A DNA stretch of 64,000 nucleotides from Diospyros lotus (GCF_014633365.1 NC_068346.1:13909030-13973029), one strand, 5' to 3'; shown: positions 11,761-23,290, numbered from the stretch's first letter. Made by a program: numbers and translations. The notes: generated by a model not told the origin, from the sequence alone.

Positions 11761-11852
11761 TGCTATCAACCATTGTTTTAATTATCGAAAAATTTATACG
11801 AATCCGAATTCACCCCCCTCTTGGGATATATTTTCCATCATTAGAACCAACA

Positions 11853-12603
11853 GATTATCATGTGTTATAATCTTTCCATTACCTAACGTCCTAATTGAGT
11901 AAGTACCATGGAGTGATAAACTCACAAATTCAATAACTATGTGTCTGATCATATTAGTATGATTAGATAACACATCAGGAAACACATTTCCTGATAATCA
12001 ATCTACCCTAGCCAGGGACTGTCCTATCACACGAACAATAGATCACATAGGACGTTCACTGTATTAATGACAACAAGGGTGATAGATCATCTCCCTAAGC
12101 ACCTGTCCCCATGCACTAGCAATACGAAACCACATGGATGAACCTCTTTGTGTAAGACAATCGTGTTAGTTCAGTCTAAGGATCAGCTATACTATCACAA
12201 CTTAATGACATGACCATTTTCCATTATACCATGTGGTTAGTCATCGGCGTCACATTCAATGTGTTATTCTCCAACAACCACCCACAGGTTTACTAGCGAT
12301 ATCCCAATGTCATATGGTGTGTGACACACCACCCTTCCATCAGTATCTCATAATAAACGAGGTAATAACCCATGTGTTAGTCCATACTCTACTAATTAAA
12401 GTCCCCATTTTAAGGGTCTAAGGACTAAAAATCATTAAGAAGTCATGTTACCAAAAAATCCTATCACACAATCTCAACGTCTTGAGAATAAGATTTTCAA
12501 ACAGGAGATCTCGGGAGTTATTCATATAATAAACTAGAGAGTTTATAAATGAATATAAACTTTCCTTTTATTGATACAATTAATGTATTTATTACGTACA
12601 AAC
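11853..12603. other. Unclassified segment between solo LTRs B and C
   Basis: 750 bases without a credible coding frame. It is either interior of the MULE-type element or an LTR fragment of another family; the sequence alone does not decide. Confidence 0.4.
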
Positions 12604-13159
12604 TGTTGAGCCAAGTTGCTCCAATCAACCTATTGTGTATTTTGATGTTTAACAAAACATAATTTTAGTAAAACTATTTTTAGTATGTTTAAAAACCCTA
12701 ATGAATTTTTTATACTCATTAAGTATTATAGTATTTTGTGTATCAAAACGAATCAAGAAATACTATTTGATTCTAAGTAGAATATTAGCACTATAAGGGA
12801 ACATATAAGAAAATGTTTTCCTTTTGGAAAACTAACTCCCGGTATTTTCATAGCTAATATTCATTATTGTGAAAATGATTTTTAGTAAATTTTTCAAGTA
12901 ATGGAAAGTATGTATTTTGGAAGTGCTAAAATCGTCAAAACCGGAATTTGTTCTAAAACCCAAAATCTACTTTCTTATCTATTTGGATTTTGATTTTTTA
13001 GATATTTTTATTGAATCCAAATGGGGGGTACTTTGTTATTTACATTTATATATTAAAGTAAATGGAAGGTAAAATATAAATAAAAGAAAATGTAAATATC
13101 TTGTAATAAATTTATGCTATGTATTGTATTATCAAAGCAAATCTTATTTTTCTGAAATC

Positions 13160-13430
13160 TGGATTGAGAGTCGACTCCCGGTGAGGGACAGTCGACTGTA
13201 ACTCAAAATGGCAGTCGACTGTGGATGTGCATCAGTCGATATAGCCGAGCATTATTTATGCAAAGTCGAGGTAGCCGAGAGTGGGTTTTGGCTAGTCGAT
13301 TGTAGGCCAATGAAAGTCGATTGTCTGTGAGAAAGTCGATTGTGGGTTGAGCGAGAGTCGACTGTCGGCAGCAAGAGTTGACTATGGGTGTTGCGGAGTC
13401 GACTGTCAGTTAGAGCAGTCGACTGCCAAA
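13160..13430. repeat. Array of about 12 GTCGAC motifs in LTR copy C
   Basis: Motifs close to gcagtcgactgt recur every 18-30 bases from 13171 to 13428. Many are full 6-10 bp palindromes (CAGTCGACTG). The array ends about 53 bases before the TATA box. Confidence 0.88.
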
Positions 13431-13480
13431 CTCGAACGGTTGGATTTTTGGAGCCGTTGCATGTCGTTTTGGGAGCCTCA

Positions 13481-13490
13481 ATATAAATAT
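13481..13490 (+). promoter_or_regulatory. TATA box of solo LTR copy C
   Basis: The sequence atataaatat sits downstream of the palindrome array and upstream of the presumed transcript start. Confidence 0.55.
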
Positions 13491-14167
13491 CAAAAGGAGA
13501 AATCTTGAGAAGGCTAATGCTCTACCATTTCCTATCTTCCTAAAGCACACACAAGCTCTCAAGCACTCAATCAAAGTAATCCAAGGCCCAAAGAGCTTCA
13601 AAGATCTATCCATTGGAGCCTCAAGGCAAAGAAAAAGTTTTCTTCTTATTGGTAACTTGTATCATTTCATTTTTTCTTGTATATTGTTCTTGTATTGATA
13701 TCAATTGTAGTCCAAGTGTGTTGGACATAGGATTGATCTATTTGTATTAGATTGTGGATTGTGAGTGGCATCCTAGAGCCCAAATAATCTAGGTGTATTT
13801 TTGTGTTGTATTAGTTTCCGAGGTGAGCTAAGGGGAAACCTCGGGGTGTACAAGTTTGCTAGGTGTACTTGTGTGGAAACCTAGTGATGGTTTTAGTGGA
13901 ATCTCAAGTGTCGGTTTGACCTTGAGAGAGTGGAGTAGGTGTTGGATACACCGAACTACTATATATCTTGTGTTTATATTGTGGTTGTTTGTATATTTAT
14001 ATTACTATCATTTCCAAACAACATATATATTTATAACAAGTGTATTTTGCGTATAAGACAATCTCAAGAGTTTTAAAAAGAAAAGAATCAATTCAATAAG
14101 TTTTTAATCACTCAATTCACCCCCTCTCTTGAGTGGCCATTGTGTGTGTCAAGGGACCAACACAAAT

Positions 14168-14529
14168 CCACTAGAAGTCATCCAAATCTAACATTAGGGC
14201 ACACAACACTAACACGTGGGTCATCGGTGGCTGTGTGTGTGTGTGTGTCTCTCTATGTCTCTCTCTTTCCTTCTCAAACTGTTGCCTTCTATGGTTGCCA
14301 TTAAAGACAACAAGCCAGCGATTGGAGACGCTGGAGATGAAAGATGAAATAGGGAGGCGGTCGACAGTGATGAAAGGTAAAAATGGAGAAGAATCGTTGG
14401 CGCAAGGTGAAAATCAGAAACCCTAAGTGATGAATAGGGGGAAGAAGATGGGTTTTAACTCATTAGGTGTTGGGTGGAACCATTGGGTTGGATCTAGATC
14501 GAGTTGACCTAATCCAAGATATTCCACCA
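14168..14529. other. MULE interior, right part, with GT/CT microsatellite
   Basis: It contains a (GT)n and (CT)n tract at about 14232-14275 and no convincing gene. Short frames here do not resemble known proteins. Confidence 0.45.
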
Positions 14530-14751
14530 AAACGACGTCATTTTGTCTTATGGTTTGCAGTAAGAGCCAGGCAAAACGACACCATTTTGCTGATGTGTCC
14601 ATTATTGGACACTCAGCGTGCCACGTATGTCAGGGCACATGCCTAATCAATTGAGGATAAAATTAAAATCAAAGTTAAAGTTTAATGACTAAATTGAAGT
14701 AAATGTCAAAAGTGGATAAAATTGTAATATGACCCTAAGTTCGGGATAAAC
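14530..14751. repeat. Right terminal inverted repeat of the MULE-type element
   Basis: Inverted partner of 8307-8525; it ends cgggataaac just before the 9 bp duplication at 14752-14760. Confidence 0.65.
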
Positions 14752-14760
14752 AAATCGATT

Positions 14761-15815
14761 CGACCTAAAATAAATATGATTTATTTTATTGATTAGAGTA
14801 CAAATTCATCATGTACATACTGTTTATTTGATAAATAGTGGTTGTTTTGTAGGAGATGCGAATGGTGCACGATTAGGGTTTGTGAAACCTTGATTCTTTG
14901 CTCCAATGGCTGCTGATTGATGTTTGGGTGTGCTTAAAGTGTTATTGGACTCCCTTACATGATTTCTTGATGTATTAAGTCTCCAAAGACGAGCCTTCAC
15001 CTACTGTAAAATTCTGGTACAAAATAAAATCAATTTTGGGACTTAAAAAGGTAAGAATAGTACCTTGATGTATCCATATGCTTTGGTTCATGTGTGGATT
15101 AATGGACAAAATAATATGGGGCATTAGGGGTCGTTTTTCTGTTTTGGGTCATTGAAATAGTGGTTACAGTCGCTGGAAATTTTGGGACAAAAACATAATG
15201 CATGAGATGCATATAAATTGCAAAAATTAAGGCTTTATGGAGTCTAGGGTTTTTACTCTCAAGTGTGTTATGATTTGGGCCAAAAATCCTAGATATTTTA
15301 GGGTGTAATTTTGTTATTTGAGAGTCCAAAAAGATTTTAGTTTTCTATTCTTAATTTGGAGATTTAGTGGATAAGGAAAAGGAAGAAACCAAAAACCTAA
15401 ATAGGAATCCTAATTTGACTAGGATTGGTACTAGAGCTGGCAGCACATTATTGCTTCAAAAGAGGCAATTTTATCTCTTCCAAATTTAAGGTATTGAAAC
15501 CATAAAAGATTCTTATTAAACCCTATTGATACTAGAATTAAGAGGGCCAAAATAAGCCCAAATTAAGCCTTAATTCATGCATGGGCCAAAACCTTAATTT
15601 TAACCAAAATCAAAATTGATCTTAGTTAACTATATTTATTTTGCTTAATTGGATTATGCAATTAAATGCCTTTGTTGATCAATTAAAAAATTGATATGTT
15701 AATTAGTATTTAAGTGTTAAATATTAATTATTGTATATCATGATTATAGTTCAAATAAAGACATATGTATGAATTATGGTAATTATGCACATCATCATGA
15801 AAATTTTAATGTATT
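14761..15815. other. Non-coding sequence, no gene seen
   Basis: AT-rich sequence with no recognisable protein, RNA or structured repeat. It may be leader sequence of the element whose gag begins at 17256. Confidence 0.4.
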
Positions 15816-16300
15816 GTTGCATGGTGTGTTGATCATGGACTATAAAACCATTGGGATTGTACTTTATTTGTTTATCTATGGGTTGTAATTATTGTAATTA
15901 ATTTCTTTTTGGTAAATAAGTCTTGCATGCCTTGCCTTTCTCTATTTTTTATTGTACATTCTCTTCTCATCTAAATTCCCTTCATATGTAACATGAGGTT
16001 TTTTACATTTGATGTATGGTGTGCCGATCATGGACTATAAGACCAATGGGATTGTGCTTTGTTTGTTTATCTATGGATTGTAATTAATTTCTTTTTGGTA
16101 AATAAGCGATCATGGACTATAAGACCAATGAGATTGTGCTTTGTTTGTTTATCTATGGGGTTGTAATTATTATAATTAATTTCTTTTTGGTAAATAAGTC
16201 TTGCATGCCTTGCCTCTCTCTATTTCAGATTGTACATTCTCTTCTCATCTAAACTCCCCTTATATGTAACATGAGGTTTCTTTACATTTCATGTAAAAGT
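15816..16300 (+). repeat. Tandem repeat of about 190 bp (two full units and one short unit)
   Basis: The phrase gatcatggactataa occurs at about 15832, 16027 and 16108, each followed by ttgtttatctatgg and tttctttttggtaaataag. Units 1 and 3 also share the longer downstream part with tcttgcatgccttgcct and tgtaacatgaggtt. The middle unit has lost that part (about 85 bp). Confidence 0.85.
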
Positions 16301-16719
16301 AGTTTAGAATAGAATTAGGGTTGATGTACAATGACGGTGATAAGGCCGAAGGCAAGGAGTTCACCAAGGAGACAAAGAGTTTGTCAAAAGAAGAAACCAA
16401 GGAGACATGAGGTAAGCCTTTCGAAGACTTGTGCATGATGACTTAGGTTTGAGACCCATTAATTTCCTAAGGCTTAAGGAAATTAGTATATATAGACAAA
16501 GCCCATGATCACACACGTTTTAATTTATTTCAACTATGTGATAGTATGCATGCCTAGGGTTTTATTTCATATATGTTATTATTTTATGTGATAATATGCA
16601 TATCAGGGGTGATAAGACCTAATAACAAATCCCTCATTATTTGTTAAAATATTAAGTCCACAAATAACCTTCTAGCCTTCCATTAACATGGGGTAAGCCC
16701 GCAATCTTCTTTGTCATAA

Positions 16720-17075
16720 GACTTGTTGGCTAACATCAAGGTATATGGCCACGATGACACCTCACATCATGATATAAGTGTTATCTTTAATTGATGGGTC
16801 AGAGTTAACTAAAATTCATTAACTGCTTGGCCAACATCAAGGTTAACGAATTTTAGAGACATGGTTAGGGAGTTGCATAAGATGCAAAGATAATAGTTAT
16901 GTACCTAACTGATCTAGGAGTTCCATTAGGTAAATAATGGCCCTCAAATATGTTCTAACTTGTTGGCCAACACTAAGGTGGACGAAGGGTTTAACGTTAT
17001 TTACAATGACGGGAATGGTAAGTGTTACCTGCCTAATCGAATTTGACTTGGCTTGTTGGCCAACGTCAAGCTCAA
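16720..17075 (+). repeat. Four spaced copies of a 21-bp motif in a retrotransposon leader
   Basis: Variants of cttgttggccaacatcaag occur near 16728, 16826, 16959 and 17050, about 90-130 bases apart with little similarity between. They precede the Copia gag start at 17256. Confidence 0.7.
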
Positions 17076-17255
17076 GGCTAGCTAGAAAGGGATCCTAGCC
17101 ACTAAAAGGTTTTTCAACAAGACCTCCCAAGCCAATAGTGAGGGCTATTGACTTGAGTAAAATAGGGGATCGATTTAGTAATAAAAAAACCACTATAATG
17201 TTTTAAATTGATCATTGCATACATCTAACTTTATCTTTTCTTAATGTTGTAGATC

Positions 17256-17865
17256 ATGGAAAATTCTCTTTCACTGAAATCTATCTTAGAAAAGAATCCA
17301 TTGAATGATACAAATTTCATAGACTGGTGTAGAAACTTGAGAATTGTTCTCAAGCATGAGAAGAAGCTCTATGTAATAAAGTCTCTTATTCTTCCTGAAC
17401 CAACTGAAGATGCATCTATTGATGATATAGACGTTTAGCAAAAGCATAAGGAAGATGCAAATGATGCTCAATGTATCATGTTAGCATCCATAACACCTAA
17501 GCTGCAAAAGCAACATGAGCATATGGATGCGTCTTCCATAATCTTGCATCTCAAGAATGTTCTAAGAGCAGGCGAGATTTGAAATGTATGAGACCTTTAA
17601 GGAGCTTTTTTGATCCAAGATGGTTGAAGCCCAATTGTTCCAAATTCTCAATTAGACCCATCATATGGATCACATGAGGTGCAATAGCAAGAAAGATACC
17701 AAACTCAAGAACTCCATGGAAAAGATTGGGGATATGAGGAACGATAAGAAAGGTGCTTGTTTCCATTGTGGCACTAAGGGCCATTGGTTGAGGAACTGAA
17801 AGGCCTATTTAGAGTCCAAGAAGAAGCATAAAGAGGATGCTTTTACTTTTAGTATGTTAGACATA
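17256..17865 (+). pseudogene. Decayed Copia-type Gag
   Basis: A 60-codon frame beginning MENSLSLKSILEKNPLND has the typical start of a plant Copia Gag, including the ...FIDWCRNLRIVLKHEKKLY region. The frame stops at 17438, but the same protein resumes: residues such as DANDAQCIMLASI follow, then a degenerate CCHC zinc knuckle near 17760-17800 (CFHCGTKGHWLRN, whose last Cys position is lost). At least one in-frame stop and a frameshift break it. It may be the gag of the element bounded by the LTR copies at 6818 and 27576, which is inference from order and orientation. Confidence 0.75.
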
Positions 17866-18512
17866 TCTCTTACTCATGTTTATTTATTTTAGGTATATGA
17901 TACCTAATTTGACTTATTTAATTTGTTTAGAAAATTTTAAGGGTCAACAAAAACATGAGGATTAAGGACTACCTATTGGATTACTACAATGGTTTTTGCA
18001 TGGTATAGGTTTATGTTTTGATATGATTAGATCATTTTATATCATTTTTCTTTAGGATATGTTTTGCCACATGATTTGGGATTTGAACAGTTGATTATTT
18101 TATTCATTTACATTGGATGTTTATGGATAATTTATTAAGGGTTTTTATATATGATATGAATAAGTGTTATTCTATTTCATAAATACCTTATGTTCTTTTA
18201 ACATACTTATATCATGAATTAATTAAAGATTGAATGCTTCCATGGATGAGTTTCTAACACAAAGAGAATTAGTAGATAAGAGTTCTACTAATTAGAATAA
18301 CTAAGACATCCATATGACGGGTTTCTAAATTATTCATAAACTCATGTGAATGTCAGTAGATTTGAGTTCTACTAAGACAATCTAGTGGATGTGAGCTCTA
18401 CTTAAAGGATAATCAATATGACATCCATATGATGGGTATCTAAATTGATTATATAAGGAAGAAACTTAGGGTCAAGACATGTATGTGATGCATGACCCTA
18501 ATTGGATATCTT
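17866..18512. other. Decayed element sequence with short direct repeats
   Basis: No coding signal. A phrase close to gacatccatatgacgggttt occurs twice (about 18307 and 18420), each followed by tctaaatt, giving an imperfect repeat with a period near 115 bp. Confidence 0.45.
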
Positions 18513-18840
18513 TGTTGGTCCCTTAGGGCATGACCACTCAAGAGAGGGAGGTGAATTAAGTGATTAAAATTTTTAACAATTTTAAAGAGAAATCTTGATT
18601 GATGATTTTATTAGAGAATATATTTAACAAAAATGTATGATTAGTATTTGAGATTGATAAATTATGTAAGCCATAAGATATATCAACCATAAATAAAATA
18701 AGATAATGTGTAATTTATAATGGTTTGGTGTCTCAATACACACCTAATCTATTCTCCCAAGGTCTAACCACCATTATGCTTCCACTAAACCAATCTCACC
18801 AAGGTTTTCTCCCTAGCTCACATTGGAAACTAGATACACT
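18513..18840 (-). mobile_element. Truncated LTR of family 1, copy D
   Basis: It starts tgttggtcccttagg and follows copy E (55448 on) for about 325 bases, including ccaaggtctaaccaccatt and gaaactagatacac. At about 18840 the match stops and Gypsy reverse transcriptase begins in mid-domain. No TATA box or palindrome array is left, because the break removes the U3 half. Confidence 0.75.
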
Positions 18841-19701
18841 GATAAAGCAACCTATTATTACACAGTAATGTCGTTCGGGTTGAAGAATACTGGGGCCATC
18901 TACCAGTGTCTGGTGAATAAGCTTTTTCAACATCAGCTCGGCCAAAACATGGAGGCTTATGTAGACAAAATGTTGGTGAAAAGCCTCGTTGCCAAACATC
19001 ATTCAACTAACTTGGAAGAATGCTTCCAAACTCTTCATAAGTTTCATGTAAAGCTTAATCCTATCAAGTGTGCTTTTGGAGTTTCTGTAGGAAAGTTCCT
19101 GGGCTATATAGTTCATCACTAGGGGATTGAGGTGAACCCAATGAACGTTAAAGCCATTCTGGATATGCTGGCCTTGAGGAACATCAAGGAAGTACAGAGC
19201 CTAATTAAAAGAATGAAGGCTTTAAGGAGATTCCTCTCTCGATCAGGGGAGAAGGGTCTTCTTTTCTACAAAGCCCTATCAAAGGCAAAGAATTTTTTCT
19301 AGGACGATGAGTGTCAAGGAGATTTCAGCGAGCTGAAAGAACATTTGGATTCCCCTCCAGTCCTCACCAAGCCTCAGCAAGGGGAACCACTATATCTTGC
19401 AGTAACCGAAGAGGCCGTAAGTTCAATGTTGGTTTGAGAAGAAGACAAAGGCAAAGGCCTATTTATTATGCCAGTAAGCGTTTGACTAGGGCTGAGGTTT
19501 GGTATTCCCCTATGGAGAAGTTGGCTTTTGCCTTGATAATCTCGACGAGAAAACTTATACCTTACTTTTAGGCTCATACTATTATTATGCTCACTAACCA
19601 ACCTTTGAGGCAGGTGCTTAGTAAACCGAAGCTCTAAGGAAGAATGTTAAAGTGGGCGATGGAGCTTATAGCTTTTGATATTGAGTATATGCCTCGACAG
19701 G
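18841..19701 (+). pseudogene. Gypsy (Tat lineage) reverse transcriptase / RNase H fragment
   Basis: The frame from 18841 reads DKATYYYTVMSFGLKN, the central part of a Ty3/Gypsy reverse transcriptase. It lacks the N-terminal half of the domain, the protease and the gag. The catalytic YVDD is altered to YVDK (about 18957-18968). In-frame stops follow at about 19120, 19300 and 19435. An RNase H segment with YYASKRLTRAE ends near 19560, and the connection reads on to ELIAFDIEYMPRQ at 19700, where the 19702 insertion breaks it. It is non-functional. Confidence 0.85.
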
Positions 19702-21504
19702 TGTGATGCCCCGCACCTAGGGCCCAAAAGAATTGTGGAATGAGGTTGTAAAGAAATTCACGTACATATCTCTTCGCTTAAATATATAAATAAGTATTTT
19801 CGTTAAAGATAAATATAAACAAGTCCATTCTTACTAGAAATGACTTGATTCATTACTAAACACCCCGACATGGCGTCAGTTACAACCACGAAATTCGGTA
19901 AAATAAATTGTGAAAAAAGAAACTCTTTCAAAGCTCCTCAACCGCATCTGGGGGTGATGTTTCCACTAACATTGTCTTTCCCTTGCTAGGGCTTGAGCTA
20001 TCTATATGGTTAGTCAGGGGGGGTGAGTCCTAAGAGTCAGCAAAGGCAATATATAAAATAACAAATCACAGTTCATAACAAGCATTAAAAGTAAAACACG
20101 AAGTGATGCATGTATGCAGGCCCACCTCATCCATCCCAGATTCTTGGTGACCCCATATAATATTCCCATAAACCCTAACATGAGCTCTGTTTAGTCCCCA
20201 TAATTTATAACCTTATGCCTAGACATTTCCCTACTATCACATGCAAGTTATGATTATAAAATTTGCACATGAAATCTATATTTACCCTTACCAATTACCT
20301 TGACTGAATTCTTCAAGTGTTAAAATTCTTCTTATATCCTGGCTTGCCTCACTGTCAGATCTCAACCCCTACTTTAACTTTCTCTTTCATAAGGACTAAA
20401 CCTCCGCAGAAATGCTCTATTTATAAAGCCCATCCTCCCGCCTAATCCTAAGATAAGTTCTTCTACAGGACCAGACAGGCTTACAGAATAAGGGCTAAAA
20501 TATTAAAATTCCCTCACTCACATTACATTGGAAAAAATGCAATATAATGTAGGTGAGGACATTTTAGTCTTTTAACTCTCATTCTATAAGCATGTTTGTC
20601 AACCTGTTTGGCTCTCAAGAATTTTCCCCCCAAGATTGTAATTGATATTTTACTTCCATATTTCTTTCTTTCTTCTCCTCATATGCTGCGATCATGCGAT
20701 TGTCAAATCAAATTAAATTTTATACTCATTACATCCATGCTATGTGCCTTTAGCAAAAGAAGTTGGCAGCCAAGTGATGGTAAATCTAATTAAATTTTAT
20801 TCTTTGCTATGTTATGTGCCTGGCAAGACAAACTAGTAGCCAAGTTTTCAGCTTCATAAATGTATATATGCTTCCATCACTTATCCATCCTATCACATTA
20901 AATTTCTTATTTAATGATTGTACCTTGCATTAATAACTTCTTTATTCACATGGCTCTCATTTATTTGTGGCTATAATTATTTGCAATTAAGATAAATTAA
21001 AAGAATAATTTTTTTCAGTAGATCTCATGTGGCCAGCAACAGCGCCTAAGCCCCCCCCCCCCCCAATGGCGCCCAAAATGACGCCATTTTGGCCTCCCAA
21101 TAGCTGGAAAATAAATCTAGTGAAATAGCTCAGCAACTGTGCCTCCCATGGCTCGACCTTATCCCCAGCTGCTCTAGCAGCCTCCACACACATATAGCGA
21201 ACATATTTATTTTTAAGGTGTACCCGAGCCCATTTTCCTAAATTTATATTTAATACCCACAACTTTTGAAAATTAACACACCTCAATTACCAATAACTTT
21301 TACACCCCAGATTTCAATAATTACATGACTTTTCTTTTAAAATCAACAAATTAATATTTCAAATATTCAATAATTACTCCAAGTACAATGATTATTATTT
21401 TTCCACTAAATTATTCAAACCTACACAACCCCAATAGATCACAAATTACTTCAAATGGAAAAACCAATAATTACTATATGCTCCCAAATTACTGGGATGT
21501 TACA
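19702..21504. mobile_element. Solo-LTR-like insertion inside the Gypsy pol
   Basis: The Gypsy frame ends ...MPRQ before 19702 and resumes AIKAQALADF at about 21508, so 1.8 kb has been inserted. The insert starts tgtgatgcccc and ends gggatgttaca, with TG...CA ends. The flanks acagg (19697-19701) and atcgg (21505-21509) agree at 3 of 5 bases. No protein is seen inside; a C-run lies at about 21051-21064. The ends make a solo LTR the best reading. Confidence 0.65.
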
Positions 21505-22123
21505 ATCGGCTATCAAGGCTCAAGCACTGGCAGATTTTATCACCGAAAAGGTCGGGTTTCAGGAGGTTTTGGAACAGGATCAAATGCCATGGGTGTTGGT
21601 CGTGGATGGAAGCTTGACCTCAGGCGACGGTGGAGCAAGGCTGATGATCAGAAGCCTTGATGGGCAGACCTGGCCCTATGCCTTGCACTTCGAGTTCCGA
21701 GCATCCAATAATGAAGCTAAATATGAGGCCATGTTGGTAGGGTTGAGATTGACTAAGCAGTTGGGAGCACAATGAATCAAGGTGAGTTTAGATTCAAATT
21801 TGCTGGTACAACAAGTGAATGGAGAATAAGAGGCTCGGGAAGGGCACATGGTGAAATATCTGGCTATAGTCAAGGAGCTGATGGCACGCTTCCAATCAAT
21901 GAAGGTGGAATATGTTCCTCGGGCCATGAATATGGAAGTGGATCTTTTGTCCCAGATCACTTCATCCTCATTTCCTACAAGCTCTCGAAATATTCAAATT
22001 GAGTCCTTATCGCAAAAGAGCATTAAGGAGTTAACCGAACAGATGTGTGTTGAGGCCGAACCCAGTTGGGTGGATCCCTTGCTGCTATACTTGAAGAAGG
22101 AAAGCTTCCTGAAGACGATTTAG
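21505..22123 (+). pseudogene. Second (archaeal-type) RNase H of a Tat-lineage Gypsy
   Basis: Translation gives WVLVVDGSLTSGDGGARL, then FRASNNEAKYEAMLVGLRL, then the EYVPRAMNMEVDLLSQ region, which match the extra RNase H of the Tat lineage downstream of the normal one. Stops at about 21774 and 21828 split it. Having two RNase H domains is the basis for the lineage call. Confidence 0.85.
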
Positions 22124-23290
22124 AAGCTCGAGAAATCAAGAGGAATACCCGAAGTTTCGTGATAGTCGATGGGGAGCTCTATAAGAGGTATTTTTCGCAA
22201 CCCTTATTGAAGTGTATTCGGCCTTGAGAAGAAAACTACATTCTGAGAGAGATCCACGAAAGGATATGTGGAAGCCATGTCGAGGCCCGAACCCTTAGTT
22301 AGAAGGCTCTTTAGCAAGTGTATTATTGGCCAACGATGGCGAATGATTTGGAGTAGTTGGTTAGAGCCTGCGATAGATACCGGCGAACCTCCAACCTAAT
22401 TCATTTACCAGTTGTTACTTTAACCCATCTGGTTACCCCTTGCCCTTTTACTTAGTGGGGCATCGACATCTTGGGTCCTTTTCACTAGGCAGCTGGGCAA
22501 GTTAAATGCATTATTGTCGCCATAGATTATTTCACAAAATGGGTTAAAGCATAACTAGTAGCCTTCATTACTACTCGGCAAGTAAAGCAATTTCTATGGA
22601 AGAATGTGGTGTGTCAGTTTAGAATTTCTCAAGTCCTAATTTCAGATAACGGCACTTAGTTCACAAACCAATCGGTGCAGGAATGGTGCTAGGAGTTGGG
22701 AATAAGGCAGCATTTCACTTCGGTAGCCTATCCACAAGCTAACGGAATCAAGCTCACTAACTGAACCTTATTGCATGGCCTAAAGGCCTGCATGGATGAA
22801 GCAGATGGAAGCTGGGTGGACGAATTACCCAGCATCTTATGGTTTTACCAGACCACGACAAAGTTATCTACGGATGAGACTCCATTCAACTTATGTTACG
22901 GTTCGGAAGCTCTGATCCCAGTGGAGATAGGGGTGCCAACCCTCAGAGTGGAGCTTTTTAGCCTAGAGTCCAATGAGTAGAATCTAAGAAACAACTTGGA
23001 TCTCCTGGATGAACTTCGTGATCAGGTGAAGGTTAGACAAGCAGCTTACAATCGATGTATTGAAAGGTACTACAACCGAAAAGTTAAGACTCGGAGCTTC
23101 TTTTCTGGATATTAGGTGTTGTGGCAAACAAACATTTGAAGCACTCGGGAGGCGAACAAGTGACACCTAATTGGGATGGCCCATACAGAATATTGGAAGC
23201 CCTCAGTCCTGGCGCTTATAAACTCAAAACCATAGAGGGAAACCATAGAGGGCACATCCATTAGAAATACTTGGAATGTGCAAAATTTGA
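22124..23290 (+). pseudogene. Gypsy integrase, decayed
   Basis: Across several stops and frameshifts the plus strand encodes the zinc-binding region (IHERICGSHVEAR, then YYWPTM), the catalytic core (WGIDILGPF, ISDNGT, AYPQANG) and the C-terminal part (RYYNRKVKTRSF). The order is that of a Ty3/Gypsy integrase following RNase H. At least six in-frame stops rule out function. Confidence 0.85.

Larger units (their letters stand above)
9658..11852 (+). mobile_element. Solo LTR, Copia-like family 1, copy B
   Basis: 2195 bp from tgttgtttcac to accaaca, flanked by aatta (9653-9657) and gatta (11853-11857), a 4 of 5 target duplication. Bases 9960-10270 match copy C at 12830-13120 and the reverse complement of copy A at about 2100-2410. 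The end has the shared signature gaattcacccccctcttggg. There is a TATA box at 10797-10804. It contains two TTCGAA palindrome clusters and a roughly 40 bp tandem repeat. No internal retrotransposon sequence adjoins it. Confidence 0.72.
12604..14162 (+). mobile_element. Solo LTR, Copia-like family 1, copy C
   Basis: 1559 bp, tgttgagcc...gaccaaca, flanked by caaac (12599-12603) and caaat (14163-14167), a 4 of 5 duplication. Its start is the reverse complement of the right end of copy E (ttggctcaaca at 56532-56542), and its end (ccctctcttgagtgg) matches copies A, D and E. A TATA box lies at 13481-13490, directly after the GTCGAC array. Confidence 0.78.
8307..14751. mobile_element. Mutator-like (MULE-type) element with long terminal inverted repeats, broken by two solo LTRs
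   Basis: Bases 8307-8525 are the inverted complement of about 14530-14751 at roughly 75-80% by eye (ends ggtttatcttgaacttag and ctaagttcgggataaac). Imperfect 9 bp duplications, aaattgact (8298-8306) and aaatcgatt (14752-14760), match at 7 of 9 bases, as expected for the Mutator superfamily. Without the solo LTRs at 9658-11852 and 12604-14162 the element is about 2.7 kb. I see no transposase, so it would be non-autonomous. Superfamily rests on TIR length and duplication size only. Confidence 0.6.
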
